Assembly: GCF_030272615.1 (NCBI RefSeq)
Contig: NC_081405.1
Location: 468,834,008-468,894,007 of the forward strand
Direction: 5' to 3'
DNA: 60,000 bases
Source: Cryptomeria japonica
Taxonomy: Eukaryota; Streptophyta; Pinopsida; Cupressales; Cupressaceae
Shown: piece after piece, positions 35,099 through 47,690 of the stretch
How positions within the stretch are numbered: position 1 is the first letter of the stretch
How the letters are laid out: every line of letters starts with the position of its first letter
Notes under the pieces: generated by a model
The model's input: only the letters and a program-made list of their open reading frames with translations
Database searches by the model: none
What the model was told of the DNA's origin: nothing
Position numbers and translations under genes: made by a program

Positions 35099-37974
35099 TA
35101 ATGATAAGAAAGAGATATATGATGTTAACTATATTAGATGATTAAAAGTAATGAATCATATCTTATGCTATTTAATTTGATGAGATATCATGTTATTAAT
35201 AGTATTATGACATTGACATTGTTGGGGGAATATTTATATGCTCGTAGATGTAGAGGAATAATATTGATGATGTTATTTATATAGTTAATTAGATGGAATT
35301 ATTATTATGGAGTTTAATTGATAATTTTATGTGAATGATATCATATCATTTGAGTTTATGAGAATTCATATGATGTTAAAATCCCCTTCAATGATTTGAT
35401 TTAATGTGGATTGCATGATTTTAGCTTAGGGGTCACTTTGGGGAGTTAATTGATATTTGAATTTAAATTGGTTTATTGTTATTTTATTTCTCACTCAAAA
35501 AGTGAGTTTATATTTTATTTTTTGAGCCCATTTTGGGACACTTAGTCTAGATTTTATATCTTGGCTCTCATCAAACCCTACATGAGGAATGAGAAAATGA
35601 TGAATTTGAGAGATTTCTTGGAGTGAATTTTGTGGGTATTAGCTTGAAAGTTTGGTGTTGGTGAATGCTTGAAGCCACTTGAAGGATTTTCTTTCTTCTG
35701 GTGTATGTGGTTTACATTTCAAGTTTGAAGTTTCTTCAAGATTGAGGTAGGATCTTTAATTTTCTCCCTTTTTTTCTTGATTTAATTGGTTTCAATAAGT
35801 TACAAATTATTTATTGTATGAATCTCAACACTCTTGCAATTTGAATTCCTTCATTTAGATGATCTCTTGATTGTATGCTCTCAATTTTGGAAACAACGGG
35901 TTAAGAAAGGAAAAACTTGTCAATTTTTTTGTTAGATGGGTGTAATGGTGTTTTTATTTCACCTTCATGACATTTTGTTGTCAAGAATAATTGGATTTTT
36001 TTAGTTTTTTCCTCCCATGCCTTGGTATTTTGATCAATTTTGGTTGTTAGCCCTTTTGAGTCCATTGGAATAGTCTTGTGTAATTGATACCTATAGGTGC
36101 ACATCTAATTGGCAGTGATGCACATTTTATAGTTAGGATGTCACATTTATAATCCTAATGTGAATTCAATGCATTCTAGTGCACTTTTGATACATTCCAG
36201 TGTGCATTTGAAGCATAGAGTGGCACATTTGATTTGCTTTACCCAATTTTTCCATTTGGGTTGGTTTGCTTGTATGTTGGATTTTTAGTACCTAATTTCC
36301 CTTGAATGAGATGAATTGTTATTTATAGGTGTTCTCCTTTAAGATTTCATTAAGAATTACACTTGTGCTTGTGGATTTGGATCAATCGGGAATTGAATTC
36401 TTGACTCACAGACCTAGAGGTTGCTCCTTGAGTCATGGATTTTTTATGCATTGAGTATATGACCTATTATGATTTAATTATGATGATTAACATGTGTATC
36501 TATGAATTTCTTTCATTTATGTATGAATCTCATGTGTTTGGGAATTATAGTATGTGTAGTTTGCATTGAAGTTGGCATTGATACTTGACCCATGCCTTCT
36601 CGGGTGGAATGAATTGATATCTCTTGATATGAGAAAGTGTTATGAATGCTTGAGTACCTATGGTTAGCTTTAAATAGATGCCTTGTATCATTTTATATGA
36701 TTTTATTTTATTATGGGATCAAGTGGATCCATTCTTTTGGTAGCATAACCAATTAAGTATGCCTTGTATACGATTGAGAAGGCATTATGTAAAATATATA
36801 CTTGATAACATATTGAACATATGGAAAGTGAATCAATGTATTGTGTTTTATTTTGTTACCTCATTCAATTGAATGCAATGATCCTAGATCTATGTTCTAA
36901 AGTGGGTTTAGGGAGTGGCTCCCAATTGTGTCCTTGGCCTATAAGTTGTATGCTTGGCAATTCAATTGGGGAGTTTCATAGTCTTGTGAAAATATAATAA
37001 TAAACTTAGGATGGGATAAAACATTATTTAAGATAATTGGTTCTTCAAGAATGTCTTGAGCACTAGTATAAGGCTAAGGATGACTTGGGAAGGCATTCCA
37101 ACAAATGTAGCAATTGGACTTGCATGATCATCATTCTCATCCATATGAGAGAATTCTTAGTTCTGTGTGGTGCATCCTCACAAGGACACATGATGACACT
37201 CATTACACTAGCATTCTAGTATTTAGGTCTTGATAGATGAGTATCACCTTATAGATTTACTCTTGCTTGATCTTTTGTTTATCTTGTTGTGATATATGTT
37301 GTATGATATATTTGGTGTTGCTCTTGTGGGTGCCTCCTTGCCCTTATTGTTGTCGATGGAGGATGTTTCCTTGTTCTTTGATATTTAACTTATTGTTGCT
37401 TAGGAACCTTCTCTTATTTGATTGTTGTTCTATGATGTGACTAGTGCATTGTTGGCATTTCCATTTGGTTGTGGTTTTATGAGTCTTGTTGGGTTAATAT
37501 GTTATGTTGAGTGTTTGCTCCATTTTTTACTCTTGTGTAAACCCATTACTTTCTGTGTATAATTGTATGACCGTTTGGGATATGTGAATATGTCCATGAG
37601 CATACTGGGATGGACCTGAGGGTACCACGATTGGGTGGAATTGCTAATCATGGTTGGGGATTAGAGTACTTGGTTTGTGATTGGCTCAATGGATCTTATG
37701 TCATTCCTCAACAATGGATTATTCTCATTTTATCCTCCCTTGTAAGATGCAAACATTTCTATAATGAGACATGTACTATATCACTGATCATGTATTTATT
37801 GAATAGTCCCAATTGGAGATGAATGTAATAATTGTTATTGAATAAGTAATGGTATTTCCTTATGTGCATCGGTGTTGGAATCGGGCACAAAGTATGATCT
37901 CTTATGCTTCTCTATTATTGATGTATCGTGATGTTATCATAGGAAAATTTATATTGGTCTTTTAAAATGAATAC
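35099..37974. other. continuation of the candidate LTR / unassigned sequence
   Basis: Continues the sequence that ends at 27174. It is AT-rich, with an LTR-like TTTATATCTTGGCTCTCATC stretch near 35550. No domain, terminal repeat or RNA gene can be read. A possible LTR end, GGAATCGGGCACA, lies near 37888, followed by the decayed copia sequence; this boundary is a guess. Confidence 0.3.
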
Positions 37975-38174
37975 AGATATGTTGGTTTAGCGAAGATAAT
38001 TTTTACTCATGTTGTGAGAGATTTGCCAAAGATTATCATAACTACCAATACAATGTGCAAAGAATGTTAGATGGGAAAACAAAGGAATAGATTCAATAAC
38101 AAGGATTATTCTACCATAAAACCTTTGGATTTTATTCATACCAACCTATGCAGACCTGCAATGACAAGAGGATG
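37975..38174 (+). pseudogene. copia pre-integrase and integrase start (left part)
   Basis: Reads VRDLPKI...TTNTMCKEC, then after a frameshift MGKQRNRF and STIKPLDFIHTNLCRPAMTRG. This is the zinc-binding end of the GAG-pre-integrase region running into the integrase core. It breaks off inside the codon series TRG at 38174, where the nested element begins, and resumes at 44270 (HGERYFMLLSDDYSRM). Everything 5' (LTR, gag, protease) is missing or unrecognisable. Old and decayed. Confidence 0.75.
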
Positions 38175-40319
38175 TGTTGGTTAATAGATTTGTCCTTCTT
38201 AAATACCTTTCAAAAATGACTCATAAATGCCCAAACTAAGAACCAATAGTTGGGTCACTTGCAATCATAAGTGCAAGTGCTCTCTGAATTTTGATATGAA
38301 GGTACAACTCCCTTCATTGGATAAAATGTATATTTTTTGAATATGCTTTTAACGAGAAAGAAATAAAGGAAAATTAACATCTACCCATAACCATGAAAGT
38401 AGATGTGAAAAACTGATTTAAAATGAAGTGAATGAAGATAACTAAAACATAGTTTAATTACCCACACCCAAGAAAATACCCTTTCCAATAGAATCAAAAT
38501 GCCCTGGACTCTAATCAAGTCTCTCTCATGCCTCAAAGGACAAGGGGGACCAGAATACCCAGACAAAGAGCTAACAACAAATTTCTTTCCAATATACAAA
38601 TTATTTCTAAAATCAAAGTTTCAAAATTAAATGCATACACATAGTTTGATGTAATAGAAAAGGCAATGAAAGGTAATTACAAGAGAAACAAAGCTCATTG
38701 TAATCAAAATAAAATATGGACAAATGCATAAATCAACAAAATCTTCTTCATTCCATCAATGCCAAAATGTGAGCTCATGGACTCAACACTTCTGAAAAAT
38801 AAAACTCTGCAGTCCAGAAAACAATGTTGCCCTTGTTTCTTACAATAGAAAAAGAAAAAAAAGGAAGCCCTACTCTTTTCTTTCATTACATATATATAGC
38901 CTCTCTTTTTTAAAGAGACTTTTAGTTATCAATAACTGATTCTTGAAAAGATTATTAATTAATCTTTTATTTTATCTTTAATCTTCTTCTTGACAACTCT
39001 TCTTTTTTTTTAGCTTCAAATCTTTTATCCTCCATTCCTTTCTAAGAAGTATTTATTAAAAATTTAAATTAAACACATCTAATTATGTGTTGATAGGTGG
39101 ACATATTTTTTTATATATCCAGGATACATTATTATCTGGATCTCCATTTCAAAAGAGTCCCTACCGTGAGCTTCTCATAATAATATTTTTCTCAGAAGTT
39201 TTTATAGACCTGCACTCAAAGATCAATAACTTTTGAACTTGCTAATATTTTGCCAATCTCTCCAGTGAGGATTTAGAAAAATAGGTTTTCTAAAACATAT
39301 CAAACATTTGGCACGATCCAACAGTTGAATTTGTAGTTATGCCCCTCGCATAGAGACTTCTTTTTGTGTCTAAAAATAAAGACTCAGCAAATCTGTGGTT
39401 ACAGGTTGCATTGAAAACTACAAACAATATGCATGCCAATGCTATTGGATTATTGAACTCATTGAATTTTGAACTCACACACTCTGAACCTGCATTTGTT
39501 TAATCTGATGAATCTCTGAACTCTGAATTTGAACCTCTGAAATTGAACTAGCGAACCTTGAACTTTGAACCTGTGGACCTTGAACCTTGAACCTGCAGAG
39601 TTCAATCAAAAGGTTCAAAATTATAGACTTTACCCACAATATGCTTCATTTATCACTTTGTCTTCATATTTAGCTACGCATTGAACCTTTGAACCTTGAA
39701 CCTTGAACCAAAGAAGGTTCAAAGTTCAAGTTCAATAACCAAAAAAATACAAAGACCTTACACTCATAAAAAATAAAGCTGCGATACAACTCGCTCCGAT
39801 TGAACCCAAACTTTGAATTTTTGAAATTGGTTCAATGTTAAACCTAAGGCATGACATTATTCCTTTGGGATGCCATAGAAAAAATTGCATAACTTTTTAC
39901 TGAGGGCTTCATTTCTTGTGAAATTTTAACTATAGCATTAGTAAGCCAAGTAGAGAATAACCCATAAATAATTTTTTGCATAGGACACATAAGACTTCAG
40001 ATTTAATTGTTTGGGCATATGGGTAACCCAAAAATAAAGGCATTAAAATCTCTTAACCGACATGGAGTTTGGCCATAAAAACTTGTCATTTTGGAGAAAA
40101 GGAGGTTAAAATTATCTCTACAAAAGGATTTTGTGTCATCTTTCACATAATTTGAAAAATAATGATTATTTGTTTTTTGACTAGAAAGTAAGGGATGTCC
40201 ATGAGGGTCCTTGAAAGTTTGAGCAAAGGTTACCAACACTTTCAACATTAAAACATTAGCAATAGCTAGTTTTTAGTTGATTATGAGTCTTTAGGCATGA
40301 AAAAAATATAGGGGTAACA
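38175..40319 (-). repeat. left LTR of nested element
   Basis: TGTTGG to GGTAACA. It contains a run of TTGAACCT/TTGAACTT heptamer-like repeats (about 39.53-39.73 kb). Confidence 0.85.
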
Positions 40320-42102
40320 TTGGCTCTGATTGGGGACTAGGACTGTAAAGGAATAGGAGAATCTAGAATGTCTCTAGGAGAGAAGAAGAATAGTGCCTAT
40401 CCATTGGGTAACAAAGTCAAGACAAATAGAGCACTGGGAGCTTCTTGCAGATGAGTGGAGGGGAGCAGGGCAACAACTAAAAACTAACAAGCCAAAACTA
40501 CTAAAGCCTACGACAAACCAAAAATTTATTTGCAAGTATGTAAAGGGGTGGGAAATCCCTTTACCTCAGGGAAAGTCCAGGCTGCTCATGCAAAACTAGT
40601 AACTGGCTGGGAAAATATGAGCCCTTCCTAAGTAATGGATTGTGGCCATAAAATGTAGCAAAGGATAATGAATCTCTAGCAACTGCTTCACTGTTAACTC
40701 AATTTAATGATGTGCAAGAAAAATCTGTATATATGCTCATCTTCAAAAAGCCACCTTTCATCATAAATTTTTGAATTTTCTTGAACTCCCTGCATGGTAC
40801 TATTCAAGTATTTTTCTATTTTTGATTGTAAATAATAATAGTCAAATTTTTTTGAAGGAATGGCTACATAATCTTTAGAATTTCTACTATTAAAACCATC
40901 GCTCTTAAAAGGACTTTCAACATTTATATCGAGCTTGGAATAAAGAAAGACTTCATCAAGCATAAGATCTACACTAGCTAAAAAAAAACATCTTTCTTTA
41001 CTGCAATCAAATCTGAAAACTCCCTATCCACAGCCAAAGCATGAAATGCATCAATACCTAAGATTACTGTAGAAGAGCCTTCTCCTTCAATGGATGAAAA
41101 AAACTAACATATGATTTCCTCCTCATAGAAAGAAATGTCTTTCAAAACCTCTAAAAAATTCTGGAAATTGCAACGCTTTAACAACTTCGCTACTTTCTTC
41201 CTCTAGATTCATTTCAAAAGCTTCTTTTTCTTTCATATTTTTCAAATTAATCTTCAACAAAGCAAGATTTTGTTTTATTTCTAATACAAGCCTCACTAGA
41301 TAAACCTTCAAATAACATAATTTTATCTTCAAAGTAAAATGACTCCATAATACATTCATTAAAATCTTGCAAAGAATCATTCTTACCATCTTCTTCTATA
41401 AAATTGAAGGCTACATATTTTGGCTGTGTGTTAATCTAAAAACTTTCATCTTTAAAACTTGTTGGGACAAGCTAATTTTCAATAATTTCAAAACTGAAAC
41501 TTTCTACTTCTGGAGAGGAAAAAGATTTAAATGAATCTTTATCATTCAAGCTCACAAGTCCTCCAATGTTGTCTTGTTCATTCATGCTTAATGATGTCAA
41601 ATCTTCATGAGAATGAATCGTTACTCTTTAGACTTCTTTCTCACTCAAGACTTAATAATTGTAAGAATGAAAATAAAATGAAATAGTTGGAGCATCCTCA
41701 TCATCAACTCTTAATTCCTCTTTAAGTTGCGATATTCTCTCTTCATGTGCATGCAACAAATTTGTTCTTTCTTCTAGCTCTTCCAGCTTGTGAAACCGAG
41801 CACATAGACTCATCCATAAAAGTGTAGATACATGGTCATCTTCCATACTTTTATTTTTTTTTACTACTTCAGTAATACTTTCTTTGCAGCGATCCCAAAA
41901 GTCATGCGACACTTTATCATCCATCTCAAGAATTTATGTAATGGTAGGCCGTCTTCTCCCATTTTTTTTTATTTTTTATTTTTTTGTTTTGCATAGTTTT
42001 TCAATAGATTCGCCAATCTCCTTGCACAGAGATATCTTTAAAACATGAGGAAATAAAGGATTGATCTTTTGTTTTTGATTTTCCATAGAGTCACCAAAAA
42101 TC
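40320..42102 (-). pseudogene. internal region of nested element, small coiled-coil ORFs
   Basis: Just after the PBS, a minus frame from 41924 to 41652 encodes 90 aa (MDDKVSHDFWDRCKESI), rich in Glu/Leu heptads such as KLEELEERTNLLHAHEER, so probably a coiled coil. Further minus fragments lie at 41123-41389 and 40694-40963. No gag core, protease or pol is recognised. An extra ORF upstream of gag is known in the Tat/Ogre branch, and the PBS type is compatible, but assignment is inference. Confidence 0.4.
42081..42096 (-). other. primer-binding site of nested element (tRNA-Arg-like)
   Basis: Minus strand TGGTGACTCTATGGAA, six bases after the LTR. It resembles the TGGCGACTCTGCTGGGGA site of Ogre-type elements, which prime with tRNA-Arg. 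Confidence 0.5.
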
Positions 42103-44264
42103 TATTGGTTAATAGATTTGTCCTTCTTAAATACCTTTCAAAAATGACTCATAAATGCCCAAATTGAAAAACAACAAAAGAACCAATAGTTGAGTCACTT
42201 GCAATAAGTGAAAGTTCTCTCTAAATTTTGATATGAAGATACAACTCCCTTCATTGGATAAAATGTATATTTTTTGAATATGCTTTTAAGCAGAAAGCAA
42301 TAAAGGAAAGCTAGCATCTACCCATAACCATGAAAGTAGATGTGAAAAAATGATTTAAAATGAAGTGAATGAAGATAACTAAAACAGAGTTTAATTACCC
42401 ACACCCAAGAAAATACCCTTTCCAATAGAATGAAAATGCCCTGGACTCTGATCGAGTCTCTCTCATGCCTCAAAGGACAAGGGGGATCAAAACACCCAGA
42501 CAAAGAGCTAACAATAGATTTCTTTCCAATATACAAATTATTTTTGAAATCAAAGTTTCAGAATTAAATGCATACACATAGTTTGATGCAATAGAAAAAG
42601 AAATGAAAGGTAATTACAAGAGAAACAAAGCTCATTGTAATCAAAATAAAATATTGACAAATGCATAGATCAACAAAATCTTCTTCATTCCATCAATGCC
42701 AAAATGTGATCTCACATACTCAACATTCTAAAAAATAAAACTGTGCAGTCCTAAAAACAATGCCGCCCCCTCTTTTTTACAGCACAAAAAGAAAAAAAAA
42801 GAATCCCTACTCTTTTCTTTCATTACATATATATAGCCTCTTGTTTTTAAAGAGACTTTCAGTTATCAATAACTGATTCTTGAAAAGATTATTAATTAAT
42901 CTTTTCTTTTATCCTCCATTCCTTTCTAAGAAATATTTGTAGAAAATTTAAATTAAACACATATAATTATGTGTTGATAGGTGGACATAGTTTTTTATAT
43001 CTCCAAGATAAATTATTATCTGGATCTCCATTTCAAAAGAGTCTCTATCGTGAGCTTCTCATAATAATCTTTTTCTTAGAAGTTTTATAGACCCATACTC
43101 AGAGATCAATAACTTTTGAAATTGATAATATTTTGCCAATTGCTCAAGTGAGGATTTAGAAAACTAGGTTTTCTAAAATATATCAAAAATTTAGCGTGAT
43201 CCAATGGTTGAATTGATAGTTATTCTCCCTGCACAGAGACTGATTTTTCTATCTAAAAATAAAGACTCAGAAAATTTGTGGTTACAGGTTGCATTGAAAA
43301 CTACAAAAATATACATGCCAATGTTATTGGATTATTGAACTTATTGAATTTTGAACTCACACACTCTGAACCTGCATTTGTTTAATCTGAGGAATCTCAA
43401 AACTTTGAATTTGAACCTCTGAAATTGAACCTGCGAGCCTTGAACTTTGAACCTATGAACTTGCAAACCTACAAACCTTGAACTTTGAACCTGCAGACCT
43501 TGAACCTTGAACCTATGGGGTTCAATCAGAAAGTTCAAAATTACAGACTTTTCCCACAATATGCTTCATTTATCACTTTGTCTTCATATTTAGCTGTGTG
43601 TTGAACCTTGAACCAAAGAAGGTTCAAAGTTCAAGTTCAATGACTTAAAAAATACAAAGACCTTACACTCATAAAAACTAAAGTTGCGATACAACCCGCT
43701 CCGGTTGAACTCGAACTTTGAACCTAAACATTGAAATTTGAACCCGAACATTGAACTTTTGAAATTGGTTCAATGTTTCAATTTTAAACCTAAGGCATGA
43801 CATTATTCCTTTGGGCTACCAAAGAAAAACTTGCATAACTTTTTACTAAGGGCTTCGTTTCTTATGAAATTTTAACTCTAGAATTAGTAAGCCAAGTAGA
43901 GCATTACCTAGAAATAATTTTTGCATAGGACACATAAGACTTGGGATTTAATTTTTTGGGCATATGGGTAACCCAAAAATAAAGGCATTAAAATCTCCTA
44001 GCCGACATGAAGTTTGGCCATAAAAACTGGTCATTTTGGAGAAAAGGAGGTTAAAATTATCTCTACAAAAAGGATTTTGTCTCATCTTTCACATAATTTG
44101 AAAAATAATGGTTTTTTTTTGTGACTGGCAAGTAGGGGATGTCCATGAGGGTCCTTGAAAGTTTTAACAAAGGTGACCAACACTTTCAACATTAAAACAT
44201 TAGCAATAACTAGTTTTTAGCTGATTATGAGGCTTTAGGCATGAGAAAAAATATAGGGGTAATA
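42103..44264 (-). repeat. right LTR of nested element
   Basis: TATTGG to GGTAATA, matching 38175-40319 along its whole length. The TTGAACCT repeat (about 43.38-43.52 kb) has more units here than in the left copy. Confidence 0.85.
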
Positions 44265-44269
44265 ATATG

Positions 44270-46653
44270 ACATGGTGAAAGGTATTTTATGTTACTTAGT
44301 GATGATTATTCTAGAATGACATGGGTTACTTTCTTATAAGAGAAATTAGAAGAACTAGATAGATTTAAGGTATTAAAATCTGTGGCTGAAAATAAAATAG
44401 AAGATAAGGTCAAATGTTTAAGGTTTGATAGAGGATAAATTACATCAAATGAATTTGATAGATTTTGTGAAGAGAATGGTATTAGGAGGCAATTATATGC
44501 ACCAAGGACTTCACAACATAATGGAGTGGTTGAAAGAAAGAATAGGATTATTGTTGAAATGTCTAGAACTATTTTGAAAAGATGCTAACTCACCTAATGT
44601 GTATTGGAAAGATACTAATATGCATACTACTTACAATCTATTCTTAATAGGGTACAAATAAGTGTGAATCACACAAAGACACCTTATGAACTATGGTATG
44701 GAAGACAACCTACAGTCAAATATTTCAGAATATGTGGAAGAAAGTGCTACACAAAAAGAGACGAAGAGGATTTGGGAAAGTTTGATGCAATATCAGATGA
44801 AGAAATATTTCTGGGATACTCTACAAATAAAAAGGCATACCAGTGTTATAGAAAATGATTGAAGAGGACTCTGGAGAGTACAAATGTTAGAGTAAGTGAA
44901 GAAAAAAATCCAATTGCACCTGAACCTAAGATTGAGATAGAAGATAACCCCATTATTATAGAAGAGAAGGAAGTTATGGAAGATAAAGAAGAGTCAAATG
45001 AAAGAAGAGGAACTTGGACAAACACCCAAGATACCTACAAATTAAACATAGAAAAATCACTCAGAAGATCACATCATTGGAGACAAAAATAAAGGAGTTC
45101 AGATTAGAAGAAGATTCGGTGAGACTTGTGAACAAGTAAATTTTTATTTCTTATCTAAGGTGGAGCCAAATAATTTTGCAGAGGCTAGAAAATATGATGG
45201 ATGGATGAAGACAATGGAAGAAGAGTTGAATTAGATAGAAAATAATGAAACTTGGGAACTGGTACCTAGACCAATGGACAAGAATGTGATAGGGACAAAG
45301 TGGGTGTTTCAGATCATTGAATGATAATAATGAAGTCACAAGAAATAATGTAATACTGGTTTGCAAATACTATTCATAAGTTTAAGGTATAGATTTTGAG
45401 GAGACCTTTGCTTCAGTGGCTTGGATGGAACCTATAAGGATGTTTCTTGCATTTTCTTCTTACAAAACTTTGAGGTATATTAGATAGATGTCAAGTCAAC
45501 ATTCTTGAATGGATAACTTGAAGAAGAGGTGTATATTAAACAATCAAATGGATTTTAGTTCTCAAAAGATTCAGATATGGTTTGCAGACTCACAAAGACA
45601 CCTTATGGACTCAAAAAGGCTCTCAAATCTTGGTATGCAAGGTTGGATAGATACTTGTTGCAATAAAACTTCAAGAAGGGTACATCAGATACCAGTCTCT
45701 ATTTCAAAGTTAAAAATGAGAAATTATTGATAGTGGTTGTATATGTTGATCATATAATTTTTGGTGGAGATGAATATGCTTGCAAGAAGTTTGCAAAAGA
45801 GATTTAGAAATAATTTGAGATATCAATGATTGGTGAATTGTCATTTTTCCTTGGTCTTCAAGTAACACAATCAAAAGATGGTATTTTCATTTCTTAGACC
45901 AAGTATTTCAAGGAGATGTTGAAGAAATTTAGTATGGAAAATTGTAAACCAATTGGAACCCCTATGGTTATTGGTTGTCACTTAAGCAAGGATGATGGAT
46001 CTCTAGAAGTTGATCATAAACAATATAGATCTATGATTGGTGGATTATTGTAATTGACTTCCTCAAGACCAAATATTATGCATGCAGTCTATTTGTTTAA
46101 TAGATATAAAGCTAATCCAAACAAATATCATGATCAAGAAGTGAAAAGGATATTCAAATACTTTAAAGAGCCTCTGGATTTTGGTTTGTGGTATAAAAAG
46201 AATGATGATTTCTCTTTGAAAGCTTATGCTAATGCTAATTGGGTTGGATGTGCTGATCAAAGAAGAAGTACAAGTGGTGGTACATTTTTTTGGCGAGATA
46301 AATCAGTCTCTCGGTTGAGCAAGAAGGAAGATTTAGTGCCATTATCTACAATACATGTAAAATATATTGTAACAACATCTTGTTGCACTAAAGTCACATG
46401 GATGAAGAAAACTCTTAAATATATCAAGGTGATGTACAATGAGGAAATTCCTATTATGTGTGATAATATAAGTACAATTAACATTTCAAAGAATTTGGTA
46501 ATGTACTCAAGGACTAAACACATTTCTATCTGGTATCATTTCTTAAGAGAGAGGGTTGTAAAGAAATTTAAATTGGAATATGTTCCTCTAAAGGATTGGG
46601 TGGTAAATATTTTCACCAAGGCACTGTCAAAAGTTACCTTTGAGTACCTTTGA
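44270..46653 (+). pseudogene. Ty1/copia integrase, RT and RNase H remnant
   Basis: Integrase: LLSDDYSRMTWVTF, LRFDRG and RTSQHNGVVERKNR carry the D, D and E positions; then KTPYELWYGRQP. RT: ETWELVPRPMDKNVIGTKWVF (about 45.25 kb), and YVDHIIFGG (about 45.74 kb), where the catalytic YVDD has become YVDH. RNase H: an open 199-codon stretch, 46054-46653, with RRSTSGGTFFWRDKSVS and SRTKHISIWYHFLRERVV, but the first acidic pair is lost (AYANANW). Several stops are TAG or TAA where copia has Gln (SQTKY, LNQIE). The order integrase-RT-RNase H identifies copia. It cannot be functional. Confidence 0.9.
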
Positions 46654-46795
46654 TAGAAGTTAGGGGTTATTCCCTCCTTCAAAATGTATGCATAGAAGTG
46701 GTGCATCATTCCAAGGGGAAAATCAAAGTTTGTCCTTTGTCTCTTATATTGATGTGGTGACTTCTCTTAGGGGGAGAAATGAAGGTTGTGATTTC
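46654..46795 (+). other. copia 3' untranslated part, left of the solo LTR
   Basis: Follows the RNase H stop and includes a purine run (TTAGGGGGAGAAATGAAGG, about 46768-46786). It continues after the solo LTR at 47691, where the true polypurine tract appears. Confidence 0.5.
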
Positions 46796-47690
46796 TGTAA
46801 GGAAGTTAAGTAGCGGAAACAACTTCCTACACTAACCTTGAGAGGAGGGTAATGCAAAACTTTTTCAGATCATTACAACAGTTATAGAAAATAGAAATAG
46901 ATATAATAACATTCATACCACAACACAATGATTTACGTGGGGAAAACCCTTTCGGGAGAAAAACCCCACCCTCCAAAAGCAGCTCAATATTTTATTCAGC
47001 AATCAAAAACAAATTACAACATACTTGCAGAGCAAGCTCTTCACAGGAGTACCACTAATCAGAGATTCAAAGGCAACTCAATAGCCATAAGACTCTTACA
47101 CACAACCTCTATCTCTCACACCTCATAAATAGGAGATACAATACAAGAAACCGTCAAACGGTATTACAAAACCATGGGCTAAAACCACCCAATAAGGTGT
47201 AGCCGACCTTATCTTCCTTCTAGATGCCCTATGACATGTTAAAGCACACATCAACACATGTCGCTCCCTTTTTACAGCTCATTTATGTATTCGATACAAA
47301 TTATTTTTCCTATTTCAAGAGTGAAAACTTCCGGAGGCCATAACTTGAGAACCGGGTGTCCGATTGACGAACCGTTTGAAGCGCCGGAAAGCTCGCGAAG
47401 TGCTCTATCACCTTGTAACCTGCTTCGCCGGTTACAGCCACTTTTCAGGGCGTTTCAGAGCCTCTAAAGTCCCCAAAATTAAGTTTAAACATTTTATTGC
47501 ACCCCTCCAAGACGAAAACTTTAATATCTTCAAAACTAGCTGTGACCTTGCGACGCAACTTTACCAGAATGCTTATCTAGCCAACCAGAAGCTTCAGGGA
47601 GAGTTTCACACCATTTCGTGCTCAAATGAAAACTTAATATAAATAGTAACCTCGCATAAATGCAAGGTTGAGACACCATTTTTCCTAACA
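46796..47690 (-). mobile_element. solo LTR with ATTTC target duplication, in copia 3' region
   Basis: TGTAAGGAAG to CCTAACA, 895 bp, flanked by perfect ATTTC (46791-46795, 47691-47695). It carries the block GTGGGGAAAACCC...GGGAGAAAAACCCCAC at 46936-46974, about 140 bp from the left end. By analogy with the other LTRs the element sense is minus (sense start TGTTAGGAAAAATGG). It is GC-richer than the copia host sequence. Confidence 0.85.

Larger units (their letters stand above)
38175..44264 (-). mobile_element. LTR element nested in copia integrase, short internal region
   Basis: 6090 bp with LTRs 38175-40319 and 42103-44264. It is flanked by GGATG (38170-38174) and ATATG (44265-44269), an aged 5-bp TSD (3 of 5). 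Excision in silico rejoins the copia integrase frame (TRG then HGERYF), confirming both borders. The PBS on the minus strand next to the right LTR gives minus orientation. The LTRs (about 2.15 kb each) are longer than the 1.78-kb internal region, which has only short ORFs. It is non-autonomous. By eye the LTRs differ by about 5 percent or more, so it is older than the gag-only element. Confidence 0.85.

Noticed and set aside
43341-43559. 72-codon minus frame rich in FKVQ repeats
   Set aside because: Created by the TTGAACCT repeat in the LTR of the nested element.
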